A stretch of DNA of 42,622 nt from an uncultured Ruminococcus sp. (GCA_937902395.1 CALGTV010000059.1:1-42622), one strand, 5' to 3'. Shown: positions 30,044 to 36,362, counted from the first letter of the stretch. A program made the numbers and translations. Notes: generated by a model not told the origin, from the sequence alone.

Positions 30044-30659
30044 GTTCTTTTCCTTTGCTTAGCTTATATAACTTGGCAATTTTGGCATCTATCCTCACTG
30101 GTTCCAAATGCCATTTTTTTATAAATTCTTTATTACCCATAGAATGAATGGATGTATGGTGCTCACGGCATAAAGGCAATGCCTCCAAGCCGATGTGATT
30201 TATCTTGTCGCGGTAGCCTTGACTGCCAACGCTTTGGACATGATGCAGGTCAGCAGGCTTTCCGCATATGCAGCACTTCTTGTTGACCAGGCAAGCATAA
30301 ATATATTTGGCAATGTCCTCGCAATACTCAAGCGGTGAAATGCGCATCGGTATGTCGTTTTTAACGCAGAATTGAATCAGAAAATCTATAAACTCTGATG
30401 CGGTTGACATAGATATATCAGATAAAGAGAACATCTTGCGCTCCATTGCTTGCAGACGATGAAATACAAACTCCATCTTTAGCATTTCTTTTGTGTCCTC
30501 AATCGTTTGCGATGTCCGATAACCCTCGATATACTCTGCAATTTCTCCGATTATCGAAAAGCATTTTCGTCTTTGAATATTTGAGATGCGCCGCCCGTCA
30601 TTAAACCCTACATCAACATCGTTATATTTCCGTAATATTGCCCTTTCAATGTCCGGCAC
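29988..30659 (-). CDS. HNHc_6-type phage nuclease (5' end displaced)
   Basis: 223 aa from GTG 30659. 'CCICGKPADLHHVQSVGSQGYRDKINHIGLEALPLCREHHTSIHSMG' is the HNH nuclease core (two CxxC-type Cys sets, HH, and NxH) of the phage HNHc_6 family found beside ERF and SSB. The frame is open upstream to 30737 and encodes TEIVKGNIVKFNEDGTVVINAAVPDIERA, which fits the missing family N-terminus, but has no ATG/GTG/TTG. The start appears to have been cut off by insertion of the neighbouring homing endonuclease. It may start at ACG 30725, at ATT 30719, or internally. Confidence 0.75.
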   Translation of the reverse strand: MPDIERAILRKYNDVDVGFNDGRRISNIQRRKCFSIIGEIAEYIEGYRTSQTIEDTKEMLKMEFVFHRLQAMERKMFSLSDISMSTASEFIDFLIQFCVKNDIPMRISPLEYCEDIAKYIYACLVNKKCCICGKPADLHHVQSVGSQGYRDKINHIGLEALPLCREHHTSIHSMGNKEFIKKWHLEPVRIDAKIAKLYKLSKGKEHGQKRPDWQEDGTIDGSS

Positions 30660-30697
30660 GGCCGCATTTATAACAACCGTGCCATCTTCATTGAATT

Positions 30698-31543
30698 TTA
30701 CGATGTTCCCTTTAACAATTTCCGTTTTCCTCGCCCCCTAGACGGCTTATTTAGTGCCGTTTTAATATCCCATCCTAAATTGTTAAGCCTACTTTCAAGA
30801 CATCCATAATCAAGACCTTTTATGTCAGCCCATTCGGCTAGTGTGTGAGTTTCCCCATCACAAGTTATGAGATGATTGTTTCTTTTATTATTAGCCTGCT
30901 CCTTTGCCGTTGACCACTTGCAATTATTGGGCTCATAATTACCATTAGCATCTATCCTGTCGATAGATAAGCCTTCCTTATATCCATTAGCTAACGCCCA
31001 TTTTGCAAAGTTTTCAAATGTAAGCCATTCGTTACAAACCGTTATTCCTCTGCCACCATAAAGATGGTATTCATGATAATGTGGATTTAAGCATCTATAT
31101 TTCATACATTTCCAAGAGTGGTATAATTTTGTGTCAGTAAGCCCATGTTTTGTCATTGCTTTTCGCAGAAGTTCAATCCTTTGACAACCACATGATGAAT
31201 AATATCCTCTCCGTAACAAACCACCTTCCGCAACAATGGTTTTCCCACATTCGCATTTACATAACCAAGCTATAGGTTTCCTTTTATATGGATTAGGTGC
31301 TTCGCTAATAACAGTTAATGTACCAAAACGTCTCCCTATCATATTAATTTTTCTAGGGTTAGGTCTTTTCTCACAACCACAAGATAAATATTTACCATGT
31401 TGCAAATCGTAGCTTTCTACAATTTTTGTATTTCCGCAATCGCATTTACATTTCCAGAATGTATGCCCTTTTCTTGAAGGTGCACGCTCTATTACTGTTA
31501 GTTTTCCAAAACGTGCACCTGTTAAATCTTTTAATCTCATCAT
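30698..31543 (-). CDS. HNH homing endonuclease-like protein, two zinc-ribbon repeats
   Basis: 281 aa. Two N-terminal 'GxxFGxLTVI...WxCxCxCG...SCGC' ribbons (about residues 10-57 and 70-118), then 'YGGRGITVCNEWLTFENFAKWALANGYKEGLSIDRIDANGNYEPNNCKWST' (HNH-like core) and 'ITCDGETHTLAEWADIKGLDYGCLESRLNN'. It is the longer relative of the protein at 29417-30043. ATG 31543 overlaps the ERF stop (ATGA), and its 3' end overlaps what should be the 5' end of the HNHc_6 nuclease gene. Confidence 0.85.
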   Translation of the reverse strand: MMRLKDLTGARFGKLTVIERAPSRKGHTFWKCKCDCGNTKIVESYDLQHGKYLSCGCEKRPNPRKINMIGRRFGTLTVISEAPNPYKRKPIAWLCKCECGKTIVAEGGLLRRGYYSSCGCQRIELLRKAMTKHGLTDTKLYHSWKCMKYRCLNPHYHEYHLYGGRGITVCNEWLTFENFAKWALANGYKEGLSIDRIDANGNYEPNNCKWSTAKEQANNKRNNHLITCDGETHTLAEWADIKGLDYGCLESRLNNLGWDIKTALNKPSRGRGKRKLLKGTS

Positions 31544-32238
31544 GCGCTCGCCTGCTCAATCTGCTCCATCAAATACGCCTCCAACTTATTTGCCAACTCA
31601 CATATCTGGCCTGTAGTCATCTCTTTGACGGATGTCTTGCCATACTTGGCTTTAGCAATAGCTGCAACCTCGCTAATTGCCACACCTGTTCGCTCAATCT
31701 CTGCATTGAGTGCCTTAATTGCTTTCGCTCTCATTTCGTCCTGTGCGCCGTTTGCGGTGCTATCCTTAGAAGTACCTGCATTTTGTTTTGCAGACGCTTG
31801 TGGGCGATTCTGTGAAGTCTGACGGCTATTTCTGATAGCATCTTGTACTTCTTTACTGTCCACATCCTTCTCATTGTCGAGCAAGAACAACCCTTCAAGT
31901 GCTCGCTTGCGGGCATACGTTGAAGCTGTCCCCGTAATCTGTGGCGGTGCCATGCTTGCGAGTTTATCCGGCTCAACCGCCTCGCCTGTTGCTTCAACGC
32001 TATCGCCTGTCGCAATGTCAATCAGCTTTGCTGTGGCTTTGATGTAATAGCGGTTTCCTACCTGCTTGCTTTCGTCGGATAAGATGCAGATAACGCCCTG
32101 CTCTTTCAGTAACGGCTTTGCCGCTTGCAGAATACCGTCTGCGGTGCGGTATTCGTAACCATAGCCTTTCTTATCTTTGGGAGCGTTAATGCCTTGCTGT
32201 ACGGCCAATAACGCTGCATAAATCGGTTTACCTGCCAT
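31540..32238 (-). CDS. erf: ERF-type single-strand annealing recombinase
   Basis: 232 aa. 'GYGYEYRTADGILQAAKPLLKEQGVICILSDESKQVGNRYYIKATAKLIDIATGDSVEATGEAVEPDKLASMAPPQITGTASTYARKRALEGLFLLDNEKDVDS' is the ERF core, including the conserved 'G.asTYArKraL'. It anneals complementary single strands during phage recombination. The C-terminal part is variable and charged. It sits with Gp157, the HNH nuclease and SSB, a usual recombination cluster. ATG 32238 follows GGAGGAAATA. Confidence 0.9.
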   Translation of the reverse strand: MAGKPIYAALLAVQQGINAPKDKKGYGYEYRTADGILQAAKPLLKEQGVICILSDESKQVGNRYYIKATAKLIDIATGDSVEATGEAVEPDKLASMAPPQITGTASTYARKRALEGLFLLDNEKDVDSKEVQDAIRNSRQTSQNRPQASAKQNAGTSKDSTANGAQDEMRAKAIKALNAEIERTGVAISEVAAIAKAKYGKTSVKEMTTGQICELANKLEAYLMEQIEQASA

Positions 32239-32250
32239 TGTATTTCCTCC

Positions 32251-32739
32251 TCAATAACTCAATGATGTGCCTTGCTCGATGTGAGCACCTGGCACTTCTT
32301 CACCTGCTTTAATCGCCGCCTTGATTGCGACCTTATCAATGTCAACCTGTATCTTTTGCCGCTGGTAATGTGTCGGTATTTTTGCAACATCATCAATGAC
32401 TACTGCCGGAGGATTTTTCTTGATTTTCATTTCTCCCCAGCCCGTCAGAATCGATTTGATATTCATGTAATTCAGGGCGAAGATATACGCTCTTTCGACA
32501 CGTTTCTTGCGATTCTCCATTGCCTTGATGAAACTGTCTAACTTCTTTTTGTTTTCCTTTGCTTTGTCGATTGCTTCTTGTACATCATTGAGATACCGAA
32601 TCCCGTTCTCGCCCTTGGTTTTCACATCTTCCATAACCTTAATCAAGGCTTCGTTTACTGCATCCTGCGGGACTGTTTCATCGTCAGCCAACGCCGTTAT
32701 AGCGTTGTAACGTTCTGCGATTTCGTTCATAGTTTCCAT
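32251..32739 (-). CDS. Siphovirus Gp157-like protein
   Basis: 162 aa. 'GENGIRYLNDVQEAIDKAKENKKKLDSFIKAMENRKKRVERAYIFALNYMNIKSILTGWGEMKIKKNPPAVVIDD' is the Gp157 pattern, a family associated in streptococcal phages with the ERF/SSB cluster and claimed to affect phage resistance. Structure: helices, then a small beta end. The start is ATG 32739, or ATG 32730 further in. Confidence 0.85.
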   Translation of the reverse strand: METMNEIAERYNAITALADDETVPQDAVNEALIKVMEDVKTKGENGIRYLNDVQEAIDKAKENKKKLDSFIKAMENRKKRVERAYIFALNYMNIKSILTGWGEMKIKKNPPAVVIDDVAKIPTHYQRQKIQVDIDKVAIKAAIKAGEEVPGAHIEQGTSLSY

Positions 32740-33053
32740 TATGCCACCCCCTGTTTTTTCTTCATAAAATCCACGAACACACTAGCTTCATCGCTCGCGA
32801 TGAATACCTCTGACTCATTGCGGATTGTATCGTCTGGATTGAGCCACGCTTCGCAAACTGTGAAACCGCAATTTTGCGCATTGAAAAGCATGATGTAACG
32901 GCTGTTCTCAATCGCCCCACCGCCTGCGCCCTCCCAAGAAACACAGGTCATTGTGAGAAGTGGCTGATAGTTATCCTCGTGCTTGTCTATGATTTGCTTT
33001 ATCGCATCTGGTGCGGTTTCATACGTTACGGGAATATTAAACTGGTCATACAT
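32739..33053 (-). CDS. Hypothetical phage protein
   Basis: About 104 aa, not recognised. It contains 'PLLTMTCVSWEGAGGGAIENSRYIMLFNAQNCGFTVCEAWLNPDDTIRNESEVFIASDEASVFVDFMKKK', a beta-rich small domain. ATG 33053 is chosen because AGGCAGGTG lies upstream. It overlaps the Gp157 start by one base (TAATG type junction). Confidence 0.6.
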   Translation of the reverse strand: MYDQFNIPVTYETAPDAIKQIIDKHEDNYQPLLTMTCVSWEGAGGGAIENSRYIMLFNAQNCGFTVCEAWLNPDDTIRNESEVFIASDEASVFVDFMKKKQGVA

Positions 33054-33080
33054 TGTAAACACCTGCCTTTTGCATTTCTG

Positions 33081-33347
33081 TTAATCGACCGTAGCACTGC
33101 CATAGAACATCGCCGGAGTTACGCCGTAAAATTTCCATTTCAAATATTTCTTATGTACTTCCGGCTTTTCAAAACGAATATTTGTATCGCCGCAATACCG
33201 ATAGCTTCGTTCTGTTGGATATGCGGCCTTGAAACAATCCTCTATCGTGTCACCTTTTACTGTCCACCGCTTTTTTACAGTTTCCTCGTTCGTTTTCCAG
33301 TCCGTATAAACGGTAAGAACTATTAGTTCCATTTTACTTTCAGTCAT
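33081..33347 (-). CDS. Hypothetical phage protein
   Basis: 88 aa: MTESKMELIVLTVYTDWKTNEETVKKRWTVKGDTIEDCFKAAYP..., ending KYLKWKFYGVTPAMFYGSATVD. Mixed alpha/beta, not recognised. ATG 33347 follows GGAGGTTTTC. Its start lies under the -35 box of the plus-strand promoter described at 33347-33376. Confidence 0.6.
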   Translation of the reverse strand: MTESKMELIVLTVYTDWKTNEETVKKRWTVKGDTIEDCFKAAYPTERSYRYCGDTNIRFEKPEVHKKYLKWKFYGVTPAMFYGSATVD

Positions 33348-33376
33348 TGCGAAAACCTCCTTCGCTGTGCTATAAT
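33347..33376 (+). promoter_or_regulatory. Plus-strand promoter for a short RNA
   Basis: TTGCGA (33347-33352), an 18-base spacer, then TGC-TATAAT (33371-33376, extended -10). It points away from all genes and leads to a terminator at 33410-33443. Confidence 0.55.
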
Positions 33377-33382
33377 GAGCAC

Positions 33383-33443
33383 ATAATCATTTTTACAAAT
33401 CATCTCTTCCCGCTAAGCAGGCCAATGTTTAGCGGCTTTTTTG
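33383..33443 (+). ncRNA. Putative ~60-nt small RNA
   Basis: A plus-strand unit bounded by an extended -10 promoter and an intrinsic terminator. It contains no open frame with a ribosome site. It lies in the only gene-free part of this operon, between 33347 and 33444, and is antisense only to the operon leader. The existence of the transcript is inferred. Confidence 0.45.
33410..33443 (+). terminator. Plus-strand intrinsic terminator
   Basis: CCGCTAA and TTAGCGG form a 7-bp stem over 12 bases, followed by CTTTTTTG. The U-run is on the plus strand only. Confidence 0.75.
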
Positions 33444-33557
33444 TTACCACAAGCCGCGCAGTGAAAGCGTTTCAATGGCTATGATGATGCCGACGCTGAC
33501 ACCGAAAAGAAAAATTAGTAGCCATCCATACGGCGTGAAATACGGTAATCTTTTCAT
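33444..33557 (-). CDS. Tiny membrane protein
   Basis: 37 aa: MKRLPYFTPYGWLLIFLFGVSVGIIIAIETLSLRGLW. One transmembrane helix (about residues 11-28) with a basic N-terminus. ATG 33557 has GGTGAG just upstream. The function is unknown. Confidence 0.55.
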   Translation of the reverse strand: MKRLPYFTPYGWLLIFLFGVSVGIIIAIETLSLRGLW

Positions 33558-33561
33558 CTAC

Positions 33562-33714
33562 TCACCAACCCCCTGCTATAAAATCTGTGAACCCTGCCAC
33601 GCATAACGCCCACGCAATCAACGTTATGATGTAACCTGCTAATTTGAGCAGGTCTTTTTTGTTGCGCCGTTTTTGGCGGGCAACTTCCTGCGCCCTGCGC
33701 TCAGTCACGCTCAT
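33562..33714 (-). CDS. Small membrane protein
   Basis: 50 aa: MSVTERRAQEVARQKRRNKKDLLKLAGYIITLIAWALCVAGFTDFIAGGW. A basic N-terminus and one transmembrane helix (about residues 24-42). ATG 33714 is chosen because GGAGCGTG lies upstream; the longer frame overlaps another gene. Confidence 0.6.
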   Translation of the reverse strand: MSVTERRAQEVARQKRRNKKDLLKLAGYIITLIAWALCVAGFTDFIAGGW

Positions 33715-33838
33715 GCAAATCACGCTCCATTTCCATTGCAAAGTCCATCGCTTCATCAAAAAAAGTTTCGTCCGGCTCAGTCTGCTCGGCTTTTTCTGCC
33801 AAGAAGTCGTACAATCTGCTATCCTTGATTTCATCCAT
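33701..33838 (-). CDS. Small acidic protein
   Basis: 45 aa: MDEIKDSRLYDFLAEKAEQTEPDETFFDEAMDFAMEMERDLHERD. Very acidic. ATG 33838 follows GGGAGGGC. It overlaps the next gene by 14 bases. The composition recalls DNA-mimic or inhibitor proteins, but that is speculation. Confidence 0.55.
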   Translation of the reverse strand: MDEIKDSRLYDFLAEKAEQTEPDETFFDEAMDFAMEMERDLHERD

Positions 33839-33851
33839 TTTTAGCCCTCCC

Positions 33852-34058
33852 TCATGCAAAGAAAATATTGTGCAGTTCTTCGTCGGTTAGCTGAATTTTC
33901 TCGCGCAAAATGTCCAAATCCTTCAGCGAAAAGACATTTTTACCGTTTTCCTTGCGCCAATATGCCTGCTTGGTGATGCCTAAAATACCAGCCATATCAA
34001 TCTGGCTTAAGCCTCTACGGACACGAGCGACTCTCATTTCACAACTATTATACGCCAT
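33852..34058 (-). CDS. Cro/CI-type HTH regulator
   Basis: 68 aa. 'MRVARVRRGLSQIDMAGILGITKQAYWRKENGKNVFSLKDLDILREKIQLTDEELHNIFFA' is an xre-family HTH with the '...LT.EEL..IFF' end of small phage Cro-like proteins; compare the protein at 28632-28838. ATG 34058 follows a perfect AAGGAGGTGAT. It lies in front of a consensus promoter and beside a divergent one, so it probably controls both. Confidence 0.85.
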   Translation of the reverse strand: MAYNSCEMRVARVRRGLSQIDMAGILGITKQAYWRKENGKNVFSLKDLDILREKIQLTDEELHNIFFA

Positions 34059-34080
34059 TGTTTATCACCTCCTTGATATT

Positions 34081-34109
34081 ATAATATACTATTTAGGTTT
34101 ATTTGTCAA
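34081..34109 (-). promoter_or_regulatory. Leftward early promoter
   Basis: On the minus strand TTGACA (34104-34109), 17-base spacer, TATTAT (34081-34086; TATAAT also follows a few bases on). Two similar boxes, ATTTAGGTTTATT at 34091 and ATTTAGTTTTATT at 34116, are 25 bases apart and may be operators. Confidence 0.8.
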
Positions 34110-34157
34110 CATGTAATTTAGTTTTATTAATTTTCCGCTACATGCTATACTTTTTTG

Positions 34158-34186
34158 TTGCCTGCAAAAATCAGCGGTGCTATAAT
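34158..34186 (+). promoter_or_regulatory. Rightward promoter of the structured RNA
   Basis: TTGCCT (34158-34163), 17-base spacer, TGC-TATAAT (34181-34186, extended -10). It is divergent from the leftward early promoter, about 50 bases away. Confidence 0.65.
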
Positions 34187-34192
34187 AGGTGT

Positions 34193-34478
34193 AGTAGTAG
34201 ATAGCAGGTGGAAAATCCGTCCTACTTGTTATCCGCAAAATTACCAAATGATGATGCGCTCAGGCGTGTCGGCTATCAAGTGCCTACCCGACAAGGCACG
34301 AACACCTGCAACGAGGGCGGTTCAACGAATGGCGGGAGCTTTGGACGTGCTTAACGTGCTCTACAAATGGGAGAGCCGCGTGTTCTCCCTCATCCAGCTA
34401 TCCCCTAGCTTCTGCTAGTTTCATTTCTTCTTTATAATCCATCCCGAAGAAAGCCCCTGCCAAACGGTAGGGGCTTTT
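34193..34478 (+). ncRNA. Putative structured RNA, ~285 nt
   Basis: The only long stretch with no minus-strand gene. It is bounded by an extended -10 promoter and a 12-bp terminator on the plus strand. Helices seen: 34200-34211 with 34222-34233 (12 bp, three G.U), 34267-34272 with 34288-34293, 34280-34285 with 34294-34299 (interleaved with the former), 34369-34375 with 34383-34389 (GGGAGAG/TTCTCCC), and 34405-34409 with 34414-34418 (CTAGC/GCTAG). It is more GC-rich than its flanks. A plus-strand frame (34239-34418) exists but has no ribosome site. No known RNA family is recognised. Confidence 0.6.
34450..34478. terminator. Bidirectional terminator
   Basis: AAAGCCCCTGCC and GGTAGGGGCTTT form a 12-bp stem (one G.T) around AAAC, with TTTT on the plus strand and TTTC on the minus. 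It would end both the structured RNA and the early operon that stops at 34531. Confidence 0.85.
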
Positions 34479-34485
34479 GCTATGC

Positions 34486-34511
34486 CCATTTTCCCCACGT
34501 CAGGAAAATGG
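34486..34511. repeat. Perfect 9-bp inverted repeat
   Basis: CCATTTTCC and GGAAAATGG separated by 8 bases, just after the stop of the gene at 34531. There is no U-run, so it could be an operator or a transcript-end stabiliser. Confidence 0.7.
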
Positions 34512-34530
34512 TTGACGGTTACTTTGGGGC

Positions 34531-34965
34531 TTAGTTGCAAATATGTTCAAACACATACCGCAGCAGTTCTCTCGCTTGCGTATAGCGTTCTTTTGTGCCG
34601 CTTAGAATAACGCTGTTTTCGCTTCGGCGTTCTGATTTATCCCCGCGCCCTGTACTTAGCGGGCTGTTAGCAGTTTCAAATTCGATATACCCGGATAATA
34701 CAACCGTTTCCAGCTTTGCTTGAATTGCTACAATCGACTTGAACGGGATAACCTTGAAGTTACTATCGCCAACATTCCAAAGCCCGCCGCCTGTCCTGTC
34801 AATTACAATGGCGTTTTCATGCACATAAAGATTTGCACCACGACAGTCAAGCCCATATAATTCTTGTCCTAAAAATTCGCGGGCGGGACTTGGGCGCAAT
34901 TCTTTTTTCTCCTTCGGCTCTTTGTCATCATCAACGATTGTAACGAATGAATCTAAAATCCCCAT
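34531..34965 (-). CDS. Putative PH-like (DUF4429-type) protein
   Basis: About 144 aa. The middle part 'GANLYVHENAIVIDRTGGGLWNVGDSNFKVIPFKSIVAIQAKLETVVLSGYIEFET' followed by 'ENSVILSGTKERYTQARELLRYVFEHI' resembles the bacterial PH-like / DUF4429 fold, where a short strand-rich domain is closed by a C-terminal helix. ATG 34965 is chosen because AAGGAGG lies upstream. Its role in the phage is unknown; the match is by pattern only. Confidence 0.5.
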   Translation of the reverse strand: MGILDSFVTIVDDDKEPKEKKELRPSPAREFLGQELYGLDCRGANLYVHENAIVIDRTGGGLWNVGDSNFKVIPFKSIVAIQAKLETVVLSGYIEFETANSPLSTGRGDKSERRSENSVILSGTKERYTQARELLRYVFEHICN

Positions 34966-34980
34966 TGTCAAAACCTCCTT

Positions 34981-35163
34981 CTAAATGTCATCCATCTTCT
35001 CATCCATTGCCGCAAGTACCCATGCACGAAACGGCATACCTGCATTTTCAGCTGCCGTCTTGTAGCGTTCAAGCTCTGACTTAGGCATCTTGATTGAGAA
35101 CTGCCCAAGCGTCTTTTGGTATTTGAGCATCGCTTTTTTTTGCGCCTCTGTTATTTTTGCCAT
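34981..35163 (-). CDS. Arc-like ribbon-helix-helix protein
   Basis: 60 aa. 'LGQFSIKMPKSELERYKTAAENAGMPFRAWVLAAMDEKMDD' is a ribbon-helix-helix DNA-binding pattern: a short beta strand (QFSIKMP), helix A, a turn, and helix B. It is a probable transcriptional regulator of the first early operon. ATG 35163 follows AAGGAGG. Confidence 0.75.
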   Translation of the reverse strand: MAKITEAQKKAMLKYQKTLGQFSIKMPKSELERYKTAAENAGMPFRAWVLAAMDEKMDDI

Positions 35164-35172
35164 GATTCCTCC

Positions 35173-35409
35173 TTACAAAACGCAATCTTCTTCGGCTTTT
35201 GGGACTGCAAAATAATCAGTAAATTCCTCGTTGTCGTAATCAATGCTAGTCACGACATAATAATCGTAGTTGTAATAATCCTGCCGATACCCATCGGCAA
35301 TCTGATAATCTTCCACGCTGGTGATTCTGCACTCCCCAGGTAAGCTGTTGCCAACTTCTGGAACACGGTCAACAACTTCTGCGAAAATGCCTCTCAATTT
35401 AATAATCAT
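35173..35409 (-). CDS. Hypothetical acidic protein
   Basis: 78 aa: MIIKLRGIFAEVVDRVPEVGNSLPGECRITSVEDY..., rich in Tyr and Asp (DYYNYDYYVVTSIDYDNEEF). Probably all-beta. ATG 35409 follows AAGGAGG. Not recognised. Confidence 0.6.
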   Translation of the reverse strand: MIIKLRGIFAEVVDRVPEVGNSLPGECRITSVEDYQIADGYRQDYYNYDYYVVTSIDYDNEEFTDYFAVPKAEEDCVL

Positions 35410-35422
35410 TATGAAAACCTCC

Positions 35423-35590
35423 TTAAATTTCCTCGACTTCTTCCATCAGTTCTTCTTTTTCCTTCCCCCAAGCCGCCGCCAATTCTTCGATTTCATTTGC
35501 GGTGACAATCCAATCATTGTCATTACGCAAATCGCCCTCAACGGGATTCCAGTCAGCGCGATATTCCATTTTGATGATATACTTCTTCAT
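35423..35590 (-). CDS. Hypothetical acidic small protein
   Basis: 55 aa: MKKYIIKMEYRADWNPVEGDLRNDNDWIVTANEIEELAAAWG... ending in a Glu-rich tail. ATG 35590 follows AAAGGGG. Not recognised. Confidence 0.6.
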   Translation of the reverse strand: MKKYIIKMEYRADWNPVEGDLRNDNDWIVTANEIEELAAAWGKEKEELMEEVEEI

Positions 35591-35624
35591 TTTTATCTAT
35601 CCCCTTTCAACCTGCCATCATCAG

Positions 35625-35663
35625 AGCCGGTAGGTTAGTTCCGGCTGACGCCCCGTAGGGCGT
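35625..35663. repeat. Two adjacent stem-loops
   Basis: AGCCGG (35625-35630) pairs with CCGGCT (35641-35646), and ACGCCC (35648-35653) with GGGCGT (35658-35663) around CGTA. They lie between two early genes. There is no U-run on the minus strand, so this is not a clear terminator. An RNA-level regulatory or processing element is possible. Confidence 0.5.
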
Positions 35664-35669
35664 TTCGGC

Positions 35670-35969
35670 TTAGATAGAAATATATTGCACTGGTTGCCCA
35701 ATTTCATATTCTAGTCCTGCTGCATCTAGCATAGCTTTCATCTCATCAACTGACCATTCCGTCCATCGCCCAGTGTAAGAGCCATCCCCGCCACCATAAG
35801 AGCCATCCATAATCTGTTTCTTGCCATCAACTTTGCGAAGGTTCTTCCAAAGTCTGTCCTCTACAGTACTTGCGAGCGCGTCAAGCCCACGCTGTTTTCG
35901 TTGTTCATTTTTTAGAAACGCCCAGGCCGCTTTCCCAATCAACAAGGTCTGTGAAATTTTCTCTTTCAT
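35670..35969 (-). CDS. Hypothetical phage protein
   Basis: 99 aa. A basic helical N-terminus (LLIGKAAWAFLKNEQRKQRGLDALASTVEDRLWKNL), a Gly/Tyr-rich loop (DGSYGGGDGSYTG), and a C-terminal 'WSVDEMKAMLDAAGLEYEIG'. ATG 35969 follows AAAGGAGG. Not recognised. Confidence 0.6.
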   Translation of the reverse strand: MKEKISQTLLIGKAAWAFLKNEQRKQRGLDALASTVEDRLWKNLRKVDGKKQIMDGSYGGGDGSYTGRWTEWSVDEMKAMLDAAGLEYEIGQPVQYISI

Positions 35970-36020
35970 TTTCTTTTCCTCCTTTGATTCGGGGAGGTTT
36001 TACCCTCCCCTATTTTATTC

Positions 36021-36254
36021 TTATATCATCTGATTGAATTCGTTATAGGCTTCTTGATATTCTTCAAAGTGCCTTTCGATGTAGTATTCACTGTCTAGGC
36101 TTCTTCTTAAGCAAGTATCATTTACTGTTCTGTACAAATCCTCAAGGCTTTCTTTTTCTTCATCGCTGGCGTAGTAGCTGAATTTATCTTCAAGCAAACC
36201 TTCCAACGCTGCCAGTCTTACATCACTCATTTTCCCAATCATTTTCTTATCCAT
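36021..36254 (-). CDS. Hypothetical acidic helical protein
   Basis: 77 aa, strongly acidic with aromatic residues (DEEKESLEDLYRTVNDTCLRRSLDSEYYIERHFEEYQEAYNEFN). It is the first gene after the consensus early promoter, so it is probably one of the first made after infection. Early acidic proteins are often host-takeover or anti-defence factors, but nothing in the sequence proves this. ATG 36254 follows GGGGGAAAG. Confidence 0.6.
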   Translation of the reverse strand: MDKKMIGKMSDVRLAALEGLLEDKFSYYASDEEKESLEDLYRTVNDTCLRRSLDSEYYIERHFEEYQEAYNEFNQMI

Positions 36255-36298
36255 GTTCTTTCCCCCTCAATGCCTGCCTTAACCTTATCTTTGATTAT

Positions 36299-36338
36299 AT
36301 TATATAGCTATCTATATATTTTGTCAATAGGTATCTAC
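36299..36338 (-). promoter_or_regulatory. Consensus early promoter with paired operator-like sites
   Basis: On the minus strand TTGACA (36322-36327), 17-base spacer, TATAAT (36299-36304): a perfect sigma-70/sigma-A promoter. The boxes ATAGCTATCTAT (36304-36315) and ATAGGTATCTAC (36327-36338) are 23 bases apart, one covering the spacer and one beyond the -35, as repressor sites would. Confidence 0.85.
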
Positions 36339-36362
36339 ATATTTTTTTTTGAGATTTTTTGC

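Noticed and set aside
34193..34478. Diversity-generating retroelement template or retron RNA
   Set aside because: There is no reverse transcriptase gene in the window and no matching variable repeat in the tail fibre C-terminus.
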